DNA of 64,000 bases from JBBPZK01 sp965219175 (GCA_965219175.1 CBDCNI010000001.1:434001-498000); one strand, 5' to 3'. Positions 51,609 through 60,465 are shown, counted from the stretch's first letter. Notes: generated by a model from the sequence alone, not told the origin. Numbers and translations: made by a program.

Positions 51609-52472
51609 TTACGAGCCTGGAGAGAGGTCCAGGCTCATCTCTAACTGGTTGAGAGGCTCTCTCTTCCAACCGAGTTCCGCGAGAAATTCGTGCGCCAGGC
51701 TCTCCGGCACGATGGCTGGGATTGTCCAATCATGCGCCGGGAACGCCGCGTACAGCGCGCGCAAGAGTCGCGTTCCCCAGCCCTGGCGCCGGTCTTTTCG
51801 TGAGACGACCATGGCTCGCAGGGTTATCGTCTCCGCCTCCGGGTCGCCGATCAGCGCGTAAGCGTGGTGGCCCAGGTGATACGCCCGCGCGGGTGTGGCA
51901 GCCGACGAAAGAGTCTCTGCCGTTAGCATCCACGGTAGGTCCGGTTCCCCTTCTTTCGCGACCACGCGGGCGAAGTCCAACGGGTCGAGTTCGGAGAGAG
52001 TGTCCGAAGTCCGGGGCGGGGTCCTGGCCTTGCGACTATAGCCGTAGAGCCTGCGTCGGACACTAAATCCGAGCCCGGCGTAGAGCCTGACCGCCGTCAC
52101 ATTCTGCTCGAATGTTTCCAGCAAGATGGATTTGTCACCGCGTTCTTTCGCATCCCGGATCGCTCCCTGCAGGATCCATTGTCCCAGGCCCTCGCCGCGC
52201 ATAGCCGGCATGGGAGTCGTGCCGGCTATGCGGCTGGTCCAGCCCCTCCGGGTGACGAGCAGGATACCGGCCAACTCACCGCTTCGGAGGTACACGCGGC
52301 TGGCGAACGGGTCGAGGTCTTCGGCCCGAAACCGGCTCTCGTAGGCTCCCGCGCTTATGTTGACGCGACCGAGGAGATATCCTTCAAAAGACCTCGTAAG
52401 GGCGTACGCAACCTGCGCGGCGGTACATTCTGCAACTGGTCGACCGTAGATATCGTCATTTATCGCTCTCAC
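51609..52472 (-). CDS. Tandem-GNAT acetyltransferase
   Basis: 287 residues from GTG 52472. Two GNAT halves: the first has MPAMRGEGLGQWILQGAI and NVTAVRLYAGLGF, a full acetyl-CoA site; the second has VVSRKDRRQGWGTRLLRAL and a degenerate tail, ending FLAELGWKREPLNQLEM. Two-domain GNATs usually acetylate small molecules or amino groups; the substrate is unknown. Convergent with the formate dehydrogenase operon. Confidence 0.83.
   Translation of the reverse strand: MRAINDDIYGRPVAECTAAQVAYALTRSFEGYLLGRVNISAGAYESRFRAEDLDPFASRVYLRSGELAGILLVTRRGWTSRIAGTTPMPAMRGEGLGQWILQGAIRDAKERGDKSILLETFEQNVTAVRLYAGLGFSVRRRLYGYSRKARTPPRTSDTLSELDPLDFARVVAKEGEPDLPWMLTAETLSSAATPARAYHLGHHAYALIGDPEAETITLRAMVVSRKDRRQGWGTRLLRALYAAFPAHDWTIPAIVPESLAHEFLAELGWKREPLNQLEMSLDLSPGS
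51613..51636. terminator. Hairpin at the convergent operon end
   Basis: GAGCCTGG (51613-51620) pairs with CCAGGCTC (51629-51636), inside the last codons of the acetyltransferase gene and just after the NrfD stop. No strong T-run on either strand, so terminator activity is uncertain. Confidence 0.45.
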
Positions 52473-52625
52473 AGTCTTATTCTAGCCGGGTGCTTTGGAG
52501 AGATTTTGCCGATGGTTTGCATCCAGTAATAGATATTTCTGCCAGGTTCTTGTCGGACTCTTAAGATCCGGGCTTAGTATCCGGATAACCGGGGCGAGAC
52601 GGCCCCTCAGACCAGGAGGTAGAGC

Positions 52626-53012
52626 GTGAGCAAGGCTAGTGGTGCGATGCGGGGGTTGACCTGGACTGGGATATTGTTGATCCTGATCGTCGGGGCGATT
52701 CACGCGATAGAGAGCCCGGATTACTTTAGCGAGGCTACCTATATAGGGTGGCTGTTTGTCGCCAACGCCGTCGGCGCCGTGGTGGCGGCTTTCGGGATCT
52801 ACCGGGGAGAGGGATGGGGCTGGGGGCTCGGTTTCCTGATCTCCGCCGGCGCGTTCGTCGCGTATATCGTGAGCCGCACCGTCGGTCTGCCGGGCGCGAT
52901 GGGGCTCTCCCAGGAGAGCTTCTTCGAGACGTCCGGCTTGATCTCCTTGATAATCGAAGCGCTTTTCGTGATCGCCTTTATCGTCTGGACTTCCCAGCGG
53001 GCGAACTCCTAA
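52626..53012 (+). CDS. Small integral membrane protein, four helices
   Basis: 128 residues from GTG 52626 with AGGAGG upstream. Four hydrophobic helices (LTWTGILLILIVGAIHAIE, IGWLFVANAVGAVVAAFGIY, GLGFLISAGAFVAYIVSR, ISLIIEALFVIAFIVW). Family unclear; it resembles small DoxX-like or DUF-type four-helix proteins found in actinobacteria. Convergent with the cupin gene. Confidence 0.75.
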   Translation: MSKASGAMRGLTWTGILLILIVGAIHAIESPDYFSEATYIGWLFVANAVGAVVAAFGIYRGEGWGWGLGFLISAGAFVAYIVSRTVGLPGAMGLSQESFFETSGLISLIIEALFVIAFIVWTSQRANS

Positions 53013-53022
53013 GCTCCGGCGG

Positions 53023-53421
53023 TCAGTCGCCGGCGTACTCTTCGTCGGAGACGGGCTCCAGCCATTCGGCGCCTCCGTCGCTCTCCAGCGCCGGGTTGAT
53101 GGCGATGTGGATCATGTAGGAGCCGGGAGCGGCGCCGTGCCAGTGCTTCTCACCTGGGGCGAAAAAGACCAGACCACCGGCTTCTATATCGACGGGCGGC
53201 TCTCCCTCTTTGCCGGCCCGGCAGGTCCCGGTGACTATGTGTAAGAGTTGGCCTTCGGGATGGGTGTGCCAGTTCGAGCGGGCCTCCGGCTCGAAGAGAA
53301 CGCGGAAGAAGCCCGCGTCCGGCGAGGGGCCGGCGGCCGAGCTGTCCATCCAGACCGTGCCGGTAAACCACTCTTCCGGGCCGCGGCGGGTATTCATGTC
53401 TCTCGCGGATACTATTCGCAT
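53023..53421 (-). CDS. Cupin-domain protein
   Basis: 132 residues, ATG eight bases after GAGGAG. Cupin motif 1 is NWHTHPEGQLLHIVTG and motif 2 is FFAPGEKHWHGAAPG, with His/Glu metal ligands intact. The pattern matches the carboxymuconolactone-associated/quercetinase-like small cupins, commonly metal-binding enzymes of unknown substrate. It follows the PhoD-like gene by 25 bases on the same strand. Confidence 0.85.
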   Translation of the reverse strand: MRIVSARDMNTRRGPEEWFTGTVWMDSSAAGPSPDAGFFRVLFEPEARSNWHTHPEGQLLHIVTGTCRAGKEGEPPVDIEAGGLVFFAPGEKHWHGAAPGSYMIHIAINPALESDGGAEWLEPVSDEEYAGD

Positions 53422-53446
53422 AGGCGTTTGCTCCTCGTTTTCGTGG

Positions 53447-55117
53447 TTATTTTTGATCTCTTTGGGAGAGGTCGTGGGTGAAGATCTTCCGCAGGGTCAT
53501 GGTCTTTGGGGATTCGTCGTCTTTCCAGACGGCTTTCTCTATCTCCAGGGTATTCCTGGGGCCGTCGAGGGTTAGGAACGCGACGTGATTCTCGAACCAG
53601 GGCGCGCCGTGGGCGAGACGCCAGCTCGCTTTCGCGCTGTCTACCCCTGCGGCGCGGGCGAGCAGGCGCGGGACGAACGTCCCTTCTCTGGTCCAGGCCC
53701 AGCGGAAGAGGTCCCGGAGGACCCTGGGCATTGACTTGCGTAGAGGAGAGCAGGTCGCCTGGTAGACGCCACTGCCGGAGTTCGGGGCGGGCAGGTTTAT
53801 CTCGGCGAGGTAGGTGTGATGCACGTCGCCGGATAGAACGGTTATCGAGCTTGGGGCGGGGCCTCGCTCTCCCGCGCTGACCGAGCGCAGGAGCTCGATG
53901 AAGTCATCGAAGGACTCGCGGAAGGCGGGCCACTGTTCGAGGTCGACGGCCTGACGGAGCCGCTCTCCGATTCTGGAGGCCGTCTTGCCCCAGGCTCCGG
54001 CGCAGATCGCCTCGTTCCAGGACTCCAGGTGGTGGAGGGCGGGAGCCAGGATCAGGGGTAGGGAGGTGCCGATCAGGAGGTGGTCGAAGCCGCCGGTGGC
54101 GTGATCCCGAACCCATTCCCACTCCTTCTCGTCGACCATCCTGCGGTCTCCTTCTTTCAAGACTCTCCCCGCCCGCGAGTCAACGACGACGAGGCGAGTG
54201 CCGCCGAAGTCCCGGTAGAAGCTCCAACGGACGCTTCTCGGTTCCCGGTCGGCTTTGTAGGCGAAATCTCGCAGCAGCGGACCGGCGTCGTCGGCCTCTC
54301 TTATCCGCTGGAACAACTCGTCCTCTCCTAATTCCTCCGGCGAGAGGTTGCCGATGTGCTGGTAGATCCAGTAGGACACAAAGCCGCCGATGATCCGCTC
54401 TTTCCACCAGGGGTTGGCGCGCATCTGCTCGACCCACGCCTCGGAAGTGTTCCAGTCGTCGTTCACGTCGTGGTCGTCGAAGATCATGGCGCTCGGCACG
54501 GTCGATAAGAGCCACCGGATCACCGGGTCCCTCCAAGAGTCCCAGTACAGACGCGTGTACTCCTCGAAGTTGGCGACTTCCTTGCCCGGCGGCTCGTTCG
54601 TATCGCGGTGGGCGCGGATGTACTCCAACGTACCGGGCGAGACCTCGTCTGCATATATTTGATCCCCCAGAAGCAGCAGCGTATCCGGCCAGTACCCCAA
54701 CGGCTCGTCGAGCATCCGGGCCGTGAGCGCGTCGAGCGCGTCTATGTCCCCCTCATCCCTCTTGCCGAACATCGTAGTCTCCGGCGGACCCGCCGCCCGA
54801 CAGGAGCCGAAAGCGAGCTTGAACGGTGTCTCCCCGTCGAGGGTGCGGATGATGCTCGGTGGAAACCTGGAATCCGGCTCGGGCCAAACTTTCTCGCCAT
54901 CCAGCAAGACTTCGTACTCGTAAGTCCGACCGGGCGCGAGCCCCTCCACGCACACGATAGCGTAGTGGTGACCGTAGACATGAAAAGTCCTCGACCGGTG
55001 CGCGTCCCCATCTACCCGCACCTCGACCTCGCAGGCATCTTCCGTCTCGACCCAGACAGAGGCGTCTGTCTCCCCGGCATAGCGCAACAGGGGACCGAGG
55101 ATAAGTTTATGTTCCAT
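53447..55117 (-). CDS. PhoD-like metallophosphatase
   Basis: 556 residues from ATG 55117 (GGAGGA upstream); an extended frame to 55153 has no site. Motifs: LAFGSCRAAG, LLLGDQIYADE, MIFDDHDVNDDWN and VLSGDVHHTYLAE, the PhoD-like fold with its Fe/Ca metal ligands. An N-terminal fibronectin-like beta domain (SVWVETEDACEVEVRV) precedes it. No signal peptide, unlike classical PhoD, so it may act on a cytoplasmic substrate. A TAGCACTTC element (55158-55168) lies just upstream. Confidence 0.87.
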   Translation of the reverse strand: MEHKLILGPLLRYAGETDASVWVETEDACEVEVRVDGDAHRSRTFHVYGHHYAIVCVEGLAPGRTYEYEVLLDGEKVWPEPDSRFPPSIIRTLDGETPFKLAFGSCRAAGPPETTMFGKRDEGDIDALDALTARMLDEPLGYWPDTLLLLGDQIYADEVSPGTLEYIRAHRDTNEPPGKEVANFEEYTRLYWDSWRDPVIRWLLSTVPSAMIFDDHDVNDDWNTSEAWVEQMRANPWWKERIIGGFVSYWIYQHIGNLSPEELGEDELFQRIREADDAGPLLRDFAYKADREPRSVRWSFYRDFGGTRLVVVDSRAGRVLKEGDRRMVDEKEWEWVRDHATGGFDHLLIGTSLPLILAPALHHLESWNEAICAGAWGKTASRIGERLRQAVDLEQWPAFRESFDDFIELLRSVSAGERGPAPSSITVLSGDVHHTYLAEINLPAPNSGSGVYQATCSPLRKSMPRVLRDLFRWAWTREGTFVPRLLARAAGVDSAKASWRLAHGAPWFENHVAFLTLDGPRNTLEIEKAVWKDDESPKTMTLRKIFTHDLSQRDQK

Positions 55118-55157
55118 GCGCGGATTATCCTCCAAACTCGATCCGAGGTCCAATTAA

Positions 55158-55168
55158 TAGCACTTCAG
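55158..55168 (+). promoter_or_regulatory. TAGCACTTCAG element upstream of the PhoD-like gene
   Basis: The word TAGCACTTC lies about 40 bases before the PhoD-like start, on the opposite strand to that gene. It fits the recurring TAGCACTTN family seen in the polysaccharide locus. The rest of 55118-55337 shows no gene. Confidence 0.3.
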
Positions 55169-55337
55169 CTTGTCAGCAATAACAAAGCGTTGGTAGCTCG
55201 CGGCTTGATCCATGAAAGCGCATTTCGTGAATCTAGCGTCGGACGTTGCGCGAGGTCGTAAATTAACTTACTTTTGCCTTATCCTCTCCGGCGGCTGAGA
55301 ACATCTTTCGAGCCTTCAGGACTTGGAAAGGGAGAAC

Positions 55338-55816
55338 ATGAAACTCCCGCGGCCCGCGCTACTCTTGCTCCTTTGTGTCGCGCTCTCCGTCGCCTGCGCT
55401 GGAAATCCCGTCGCTGGGGACAGCAAGGTCTCAAAAACCGGACTCGCCGCACGACCGGACAATGCCTCGCGGGCTTGCTGCCGATGACTGCGCTGGGTGG
55501 CGGGAAGCTCGTGGTAGATGGAAGAGGGTGCTTTCGCATGCGGTCTCCCGGTCAAAAACTGGGGTTGCTACTCATCTGGCCCGCGCACTTCCGACTGGAG
55601 ACTGGGGGAGGTGGGATCCGCATCTTGAACGGCAAGGGTCGTGTAGTAGCGAAACCCGGAGACGAGTTGAGGGTGGGCGGCGGAGTGATGAGCGGCCCCG
55701 GTTCCGGCATGACGAGCGACGTGGCTTTCGACCGGGAGCGCGACGTCCCAAAGAAATGCCGCCGGGGCGCCCACTGGATCCTCGGCCAGTGGCAAAGTCC
55801 GCGCCTGAGTAAATGA
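55338..55816 (+). pseudogene. Frameshifted secreted lipoprotein gene
   Basis: ATG 55338 follows GGGAG by five bases and opens a signal peptide ending LSVACAGNP, with Cys as the candidate lipid-attachment site; this frame stops at 55490 or so. A second frame, overlapping from about 55440, reads GGGKLVVDGRGCFRMRS then LLLIWPAHFRLETGGGG and RILNGKGRVVAKPGDELRVG, which looks like the mature domain of the same small secreted protein, to 55816. One indel near 55450-55490 separates them. The gene is either decayed or the sequence has an error. Function unknown. Confidence 0.55.
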
Positions 55817-55832
55817 ATCGCCCCTGCAGAAA

Positions 55833-55869
55833 ATGCTGACAAGCTGAGGTGCTGACAGGCTGACTAGCT
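55833..55869. repeat. Tandem NNNTCAGC octamer array
   Basis: Minus-strand reading gives four octamers ending TCAGC (TAGTCAGC, CTGTCAGC, ACCTCAGC, TTGTCAGC), ending next to the stop codon of the gene at 55870. It matches the array at 43991-44020. Confidence 0.5.
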
Positions 55870-56697
55870 TTAGCTACGTGGTCTGCGCTGTAGTGCGGAG
55901 CGGATGCGTCGCGCTTCCTCGTAGTCGCGGACGGCGTCCCAGAGCTTGCCTTCGGGGACCGTCTTGTGCCAGCGGTCGGCCCGGTAACCGTAGCGTACCT
56001 TCAGTTCCCTGACCGAGTCGCTCGTATACCGCAAGGCGTAGGTCAGGCGGCGAGTCTCGTCCGCCCGGCGCGGCAGGAGCCCGGTCTGGCTCTCCGTCCA
56101 CCAGGAGATCTCCGGCATCGGCTCCCCGGATTTGAGGATGAGGTTCGTCTCCCACTCGACCCGCAGCGTGTTTATCTCGAAGGTGCGCGGCAGCGCCCAG
56201 AGCGGCCCCGTGGCGAAAGAGTCTTCCCTGCTGAACCCGAAGGTCCGCCCGAACCTCTCTCTCAGCTTCGTGTCTCCGAGCCGCTCGTAGCGGGAGCGTA
56301 GCGCGAGTAGCTGTTCGTCGGAGTATGCCCGCAGGCCGCCGACGGTCGGGCGTTTCGGGTCCAACCCGCCGCGCCGCAACATCTCCGAAAACGACCTGTA
56401 GGTGCGCAAGCTCCTCACGAGCCACACTAGATAACCGCCGAGCGCCAGCGCGAAACTCGAAGCGAGCGTCGCGTAGAAAGCCACGTGCGGGACAGCCACT
56501 CCCGCGCCTTCTATGGCGCGTTCCCCGAAGACGTTGTAGAGGAGCACGACCAGCGTCATCATCGTTATAAAGGCGGTGAAGCCGACCAACATGAAAGCCC
56601 CGAGCCGCCGGAGAGGAGGAGAACAAGCTTGGGCCAGGCCCTCCCAGGCTACCCGCTCTTCCTCGACGCTGAATGTCGCTGCCTCTACCTTCTCCAT
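55870..56697 (-). CDS. Hypothetical membrane protein
   Basis: 275 residues. Two hydrophobic segments near the N-terminus (about 32-57, LGAFMLVGFTAFITMMTLVV, and 70-94, FYATLASSFALALGGYLVWL) are followed by a 180-residue soluble, Arg/Glu-rich part with DEQLLALRSRYERLGDTKLR. No family recognised. Its ATG has GGGT close by. It is separated from clpS by 86 bases on the same strand. Confidence 0.65.
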   Translation of the reverse strand: MEKVEAATFSVEEERVAWEGLAQACSPPLRRLGAFMLVGFTAFITMMTLVVLLYNVFGERAIEGAGVAVPHVAFYATLASSFALALGGYLVWLVRSLRTYRSFSEMLRRGGLDPKRPTVGGLRAYSDEQLLALRSRYERLGDTKLRERFGRTFGFSREDSFATGPLWALPRTFEINTLRVEWETNLILKSGEPMPEISWWTESQTGLLPRRADETRRLTYALRYTSDSVRELKVRYGYRADRWHKTVPEGKLWDAVRDYEEARRIRSALQRRPRS

Positions 56698-56783
56698 ACC
56701 CTGATTATTATAACCGGAACCCGGCGTTCCCGGATGGGTTTGCTATCACGGAAACGGCTCTCTTCACGCTCGGCGAGAGAGGT

Positions 56784-57092
56784 CTAAGGGGCTGGTTCCA
56801 GGCTGACCTTCAGGCCTTCTTTCTGGAGGTTCTCCTGGTAGAGTTCGGCTAGTTCCTTGTGGCAACTTTTTACTATGGCCCGGCCCTTGGTGTGGGCTTC
56901 CAGCATGATCCGCAGGGCGCGTTTGACGGTCATGCCGGGGATCACCTTCTTCAACACCACGACTACGTGCGGCATCGAGTTGTCCCAGTCGTTGTGCAGC
57001 ACGATGTTCCAGGGCGGCTCTGTACTCGCCCGGCTACGGCTCTGCTCGCGCGGCAAGCTGCGCTGCGAATGTTTGGTCTCCACGCCTGGCAT
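56784..57092 (-). CDS. clpS: ATP-dependent Clp protease adaptor ClpS
   Basis: 102 residues. The ClpS core is PWNIVLHNDWDNSMPHVVVV then MLEAHTKGRAIVKS and KELAELYQENLQKEGL. The family motif HNDDxN is HNDWDN here, so the second Asp of the usual DD is shifted by a Trp; the N-degron pocket may be altered. ClpS delivers N-end-rule substrates to ClpAP/ClpCP. No clpA or clpC gene adjoins it. Confidence 0.9.
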   Translation of the reverse strand: MPGVETKHSQRSLPREQSRSRASTEPPWNIVLHNDWDNSMPHVVVVLKKVIPGMTVKRALRIMLEAHTKGRAIVKSCHKELAELYQENLQKEGLKVSLEPAP

Positions 57093-57172
57093 CGCAAGTG
57101 TATTCTGCCACCCTGGAGGGAACCGGTAAATGGTCTTTTCGAGAAGCGGAGCGAGAAGCTGGGGTTCCGGTC

Positions 57173-58021
57173 TCAGGCTACCAGGCTATTCTCCGGCGTG
57201 AGGCTGCCGCGCAGCGCTTTGAGGGTCTTGCTCAGGATCTGGGAGATTCGGCCTTCGGTGAGGTCGAGCGTCTTGCCGATCTCCTTGAGCGTCAGGCCCT
57301 CGTGGAAATAGAGGGTGACGATCAGGCGCTCGCGCTCTCCCAGCTCCCCAATAGCTCCGGCGAGTTGTTCCTGGAGGTCGCCGGTGTCTGCTTCGGACTG
57401 AGGGTCCAGGGCTCCGGCGTCGGCGAGGCGGTCCTGAAACTCCGTCCCGGTCCGGCTCTCCCCGCCGAGCTTCGCCTCAAGCGAGGAGACCTGCGAACGC
57501 GAGTATTGTCCCAGGAACCTCCTGTACTCTCCGATGGTCATTCCCACCTCGAAGGCCACCTCTCCCTCCGAAGGCGTCCGTCCAAACTCTTGCGAGAGCC
57601 GGGCCTTCGTTTTCTCGACCTCTTGCGCCCGCGCCCGCGTGCGGCGAGGAACCCAGTCCTGGCTCCGGTACTCGTCCAGGATCGACCAGCGTATCCGCGA
57701 GATGGCGTAAGACTCGAACTTCGCCCCGCGAGACGGGTCAAAAGTCTCGACCGCCTTGAGCAGCCCGATCACACCCCACGACAATACGTCCTCGTGGTCC
57801 ACGACGCCGCGCATCCTGGAAGGCAAGAGCCCCGCCACGTACTTGACCAGCGGCGAGTAATTCACGATGACCCTATCGCGGAGCCTGACAGCCCTCCGAC
57901 CCGCCTCGTAATGCTCCCAGCTACCCTCGGCGTAATCCTCCATCTCGGCCCGCGCCTCTAAATATTGGCGCCAGAGCCGTCCGAGAGAATGGTCGCTCCT
58001 TCTTTGAACCCTCTGCTTCAA
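57173..58021 (-). CDS. RNA polymerase sigma factor, FliA/WhiG-type (group 3)
   Basis: 282 residues if started at TTG 58021, just after GGAGGGG; TTG 58039 would add six residues. Region 2 is VDHEDVLSWGVIGLLKAVETF then GAKFESYAISRIRWSILDEYR, region 3 is RLSQEFGRTPSEGEVAFEVG, and region 4 is LTLKEIGKTLDLTEGRISQI. The RIRGxI/DxLR-like block marks the FliA/WhiG/SigF group. It directs a stress, developmental or motility regulon; no flagellar genes are near. A TAGCACTTGTACC element (58092-58104) lies upstream. Confidence 0.88.
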   Translation of the reverse strand: MKQRVQRRSDHSLGRLWRQYLEARAEMEDYAEGSWEHYEAGRRAVRLRDRVIVNYSPLVKYVAGLLPSRMRGVVDHEDVLSWGVIGLLKAVETFDPSRGAKFESYAISRIRWSILDEYRSQDWVPRRTRARAQEVEKTKARLSQEFGRTPSEGEVAFEVGMTIGEYRRFLGQYSRSQVSSLEAKLGGESRTGTEFQDRLADAGALDPQSEADTGDLQEQLAGAIGELGERERLIVTLYFHEGLTLKEIGKTLDLTEGRISQILSKTLKALRGSLTPENSLVA

Positions 58022-58091
58022 AACCCCTCCGGGGAACAAGCGTCAAAACGTCGCCCCCCGACGCCCCAACCATTTTCTGTCTCGTTATCTC

Positions 58092-58104
58092 GGTACAAGT
58101 GCTA
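58092..58104 (-). promoter_or_regulatory. TAGCACTTGTACC element upstream of the sigma factor
   Basis: GGTACAAGTGCTA on the plus strand gives TAGCACTTGTACC on the minus strand, 70-85 bases before the sigma factor start. It shares the core TAGCACTT with the polysaccharide locus sites and AGCACTTGTAC with 28199-28209. Confidence 0.35.
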
Positions 58105-58436
58105 ATACGTCACGTGGTTAGTAATGGATCAAAGTATCACACAATTTATTTATACGAGTAGTATCCAGGTTTCTTTACATCTCCCGAACGCGCCAGCCGC
58201 TCTCGCTTACGGTGTACTCTCCCAAGCCTTTCCCCAGGAAACATCGCATCCGTCGAAGGGCTTACGCTTGCCCGCCATCGTATATCTCCACGTCCATACC
58301 AGTTACCCCATAACTGTCTTACAGATAGATGCCTGCGAGAGAAGTAGCAACGCGGTCCACGGGAAGAAGCCCAACTGCGTGGCCTCCGGAGAGTCTTTCT
58401 ACAGGATTCCACTAGCGTTCTCGTACCCGCAAGAAA
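58105..58436. other. Intergenic stretch between pilin and sigma factor genes
   Basis: No convincing gene. On the minus strand 58207-58278 is a 23-codon frame (MAGKRKPFDGC to ESTP) with GGAG seven bases before its ATG, which could be a small peptide gene. A second frame overlapping it reads GLGEYTVSESGWRVREM before a stop, which may be a coding remnant. Neither is supported beyond this. Confidence 0.25.
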
Positions 58437-58460
58437 GAGGCGCCCCCAAAGGAGCGCCTC
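58437..58460 (-). terminator. Intrinsic terminator of the pilin gene
   Basis: GAGGCGC (58437-58443) pairs with GCGCCTC (58454-58460). On the minus strand the stem is followed by TTTCTT, 23 bases after the pilin stop. Confidence 0.8.
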
Positions 58461-58482
58461 TGAATACTATTATGAATCTAGG

Positions 58483-58914
58483 TTACTGTGCGGCAGCGCC
58501 TTGTGTAACCTTGCCTGTATTGGTGTCGAAACTAAACGTCGTGCCGCTCTGAGAATTAGCTTGGGCTACCCACCGGTTGGCAGTAGGGGTGACGGTAGGA
58601 GTGCCAACACCATCACTATGTTTCCAGGCGTACTTGCTGTTGAGGTTGTCCAGGTCGCAGATATTGCCAGCTTTGTTATAAACGCCGTTGTTATCAGCGG
58701 AACATGCGGTCGCTGCTGCGGCACCGTTCCTGAGATCGCTCTTCGCTGCTGCATCCTGCGCGCCTGATCGCTGGCTGAGGAATGTCGGGATGGCGATGGC
58801 GGCGAGGATGCCGATGATGATCACCACGACCAGCAGTTCGATCAGGGTGAAGCCTCTTTCGTTCCTCTTCACCTCCTGGACGTGACGCAATCTCTTACCG
58901 AACCAATGAAGCAT
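58483..58914 (-). CDS. Type IV pilin (PilA-like major pilin)
   Basis: 143 residues, ATG six bases after AGGAGA. The prepilin leader ends RNERG and is cut before FTLIELLVVVIIIGILAAIA, with Glu at mature position 5. The globular part is small, with a pair of cysteines (TACSADN and NICDLDN) that can form a disulphide. It would be processed by a prepilin peptidase and assembled into a type IV pilus; the assembly genes are not in this window. Transcribed alone, ending at a good terminator. Confidence 0.92.
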   Translation of the reverse strand: MLHWFGKRLRHVQEVKRNERGFTLIELLVVVIIIGILAAIAIPTFLSQRSGAQDAAAKSDLRNGAAAATACSADNNGVYNKAGNICDLDNLNSKYAWKHSDGVGTPTVTPTANRWVAQANSQSGTTFSFDTNTGKVTQGAAAQ

Positions 58915-59057
58915 ACGATTCTCCTATCGTTGTTGTTTTCAAGCTTCTAATATTGTTAAGCCCGTTTCTCCGGGTTTTAGACACTTTCCAACGGAATTTC
59001 TCGAAAATTTCCGAAAACCCGTAGTCGCTGCCCGAGAAACGCTTGAATCCCGGTGTG

Positions 59058-60189
59058 TAATACCGTTCCGAGCTATTGATGTCACAACGCATTGACGGTC
59101 TCTACCCACCAGGAGTAACCGGTGAGCCGTTTGAGGAGGGCGGGGTCTTCCCAGTAAGGCATGAGCGTCTGAGTGAGCGCCTCTTGTATGAGAGCGACAC
59201 TCTCGAACGTCCTGTTTGAGAGCTTGCGCCTGAACTCCTGAAACCATCTCTCCGCCGGGTCGAGCTCCGGGGAGTAGGGTGGGAGCATGAGGAGGCTTGT
59301 GTTCTCGGGATGGGTGATCTGCTCGGAGCGGTGGCTTGGGGCTCCGTCCAGCACGATGAGCAGATGATGGTCGGGATAGGCTTTTGAGAGTTGATCGAGA
59401 AATATCTCCAGAGATCCATCGTCCATCCCCGGCAGGTACATGCAGAAGCTCTCTCCGGTTGCGGGCTCCACCGCCGCGTACAGATACGTCCACTTGTAGG
59501 AGCGCCTCACGATGTAGGGTGGACGGAACCCTTTGGGACAGTAGCGTCTCTAGCTTCGCTAGCCAGTTGATGAGCCCGAAGCGTGCCTCATCAAAAGCCA
59601 AAACCTTCAGTGGTTTGCCGGAGTTTCGGTGGCGCTGGCGAACTCGCCTTACCTTACCGGCGGAGTTTTTTTGAAAGCCTCCTGCTCTTTTGGGTCGGCT
59701 TTCTCGTGCCGAGGCCTTCCCGTCTTGAGCTTCACCTTGTGCCGCCTCAAGAGCTGACCGACGCCGTCGGGATGAGCATACTCGATGCCGTGCCGCTCTC
59801 GCAGAAACTCGTCGGCCTGAGAGATCGTGGCGATCTCCCCACGCTTCATCGCCTCCTCCAGATCCTCGAAGGCCTCGGGCGTGACCAACTCCTGACGGCC
59901 ACGCTCGCTCACCATGCTCTTGAGCAACTCCTCAAGCCCACCCTCCCTGTAGCTGGCGAACCACCTCTGACACTGGCGCCAACTGTAGCCCAACACCTCG
60001 GCAGCTTCCCCCAAGTTACTGCACTCCCCGGACTTTAGGAGCCCGAGCATCCTCACCCGCTGGAACACGTGAGTGTAACGATGGCGCTTTTCGAGTTCCT
60101 TTAGCTCCCGCGGATCTTCTTTAATCACCTGTGGGTAGAGTATCTTTGGCATCACCTCATTATGCCATCAACAAAGCGGAACGGTATAA
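59058..60189 (-). mobile_element. IS630-family insertion sequence (decayed)
   Basis: Terminal inverted repeats of about 24 bp: TAATACCGTTCCG...TTGATG at 59058-59081 and the reverse complement TTATACCGTTCCG...TTGATG at 60166-60189, agreeing at 19 of 24 positions. The length of 1.13 kb fits IS630. The transposase frame is broken (see 59082-60155). A TA target duplication is not clear because the flanks are TA on the left and AA on the right. Confidence 0.8.
59082..60155 (-). pseudogene. IS630 transposase, frameshifted
   Basis: The N-terminal part (59649-60155) has the helix-turn-helix and winged region (GEAAEVLGYSWRQCQRWFAS, EYAHPDGVGQLLRRHKVKLK). The catalytic part resumes in another frame at about 59601 with LAFDEARFGLINWL, the first Asp. 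It changes frame again near 59520 and continues to 59082 with LLIVLDGAPSH (second Asp) and LDPAERWFQEFR (Glu). All three DDE residues survive but at least two frameshifts stop translation. A programmed -1 shift could explain one of them, not both. Confidence 0.8.
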
Positions 60190-60465
60190 GGGGGTCTGGA
60201 GAAGCGGCTTCCCGGTGGAATACAGGGCCGCGATCCAAAAGGACTGCGACCCTGACGGAAAGAAGACCCCGAATTGGTTAGCTCCCGGTGTGGGGCAAGC
60301 GGTCAGAGATCGGGCCGTTTCCGTTGAGAGTATTCTCGGCACGGCTTTGTAATAACTTTAACTCTCGGCCCGTTCCCCCGAAAACTTCCTCCACGCGGCC
60401 TCGCGAGGCACGTCCTTCTACCTATAAAGAGAGCCGGTTTGCGTGTAGGATGTTTCGCCGTGACG
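60190..60465. other. Intergenic stretch beside the IS, possible coding remnant
   Basis: A plus-strand frame running out of the IS reads SGFPVEYRAAIQKDC, then TPNWLAPGVGQAVRDRA, to a stop at 60352. It has no start of its own outside the IS, so it may be the tail of a gene cut by the insertion. The last 110 bases before the LCP gene hold no gene and should contain its promoter. Confidence 0.25.

Noticed and set aside
58124..58552. 142-codon plus-strand frame over the pilin terminator
   Set aside because: It runs antisense into the pilin gene and through its terminator, has no ribosome site, and reads as low-sense sequence.
59082..60155. Programmed frameshifting making an active IS630 transposase
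   Set aside because: At least two frame changes are needed and no slippery heptamer with a following hairpin is evident at either.
60190..60352. Independent small gene beside the IS
   Set aside because: Its only start codons lie inside the IS terminal region and there is no ribosome binding site; treated as a remnant.
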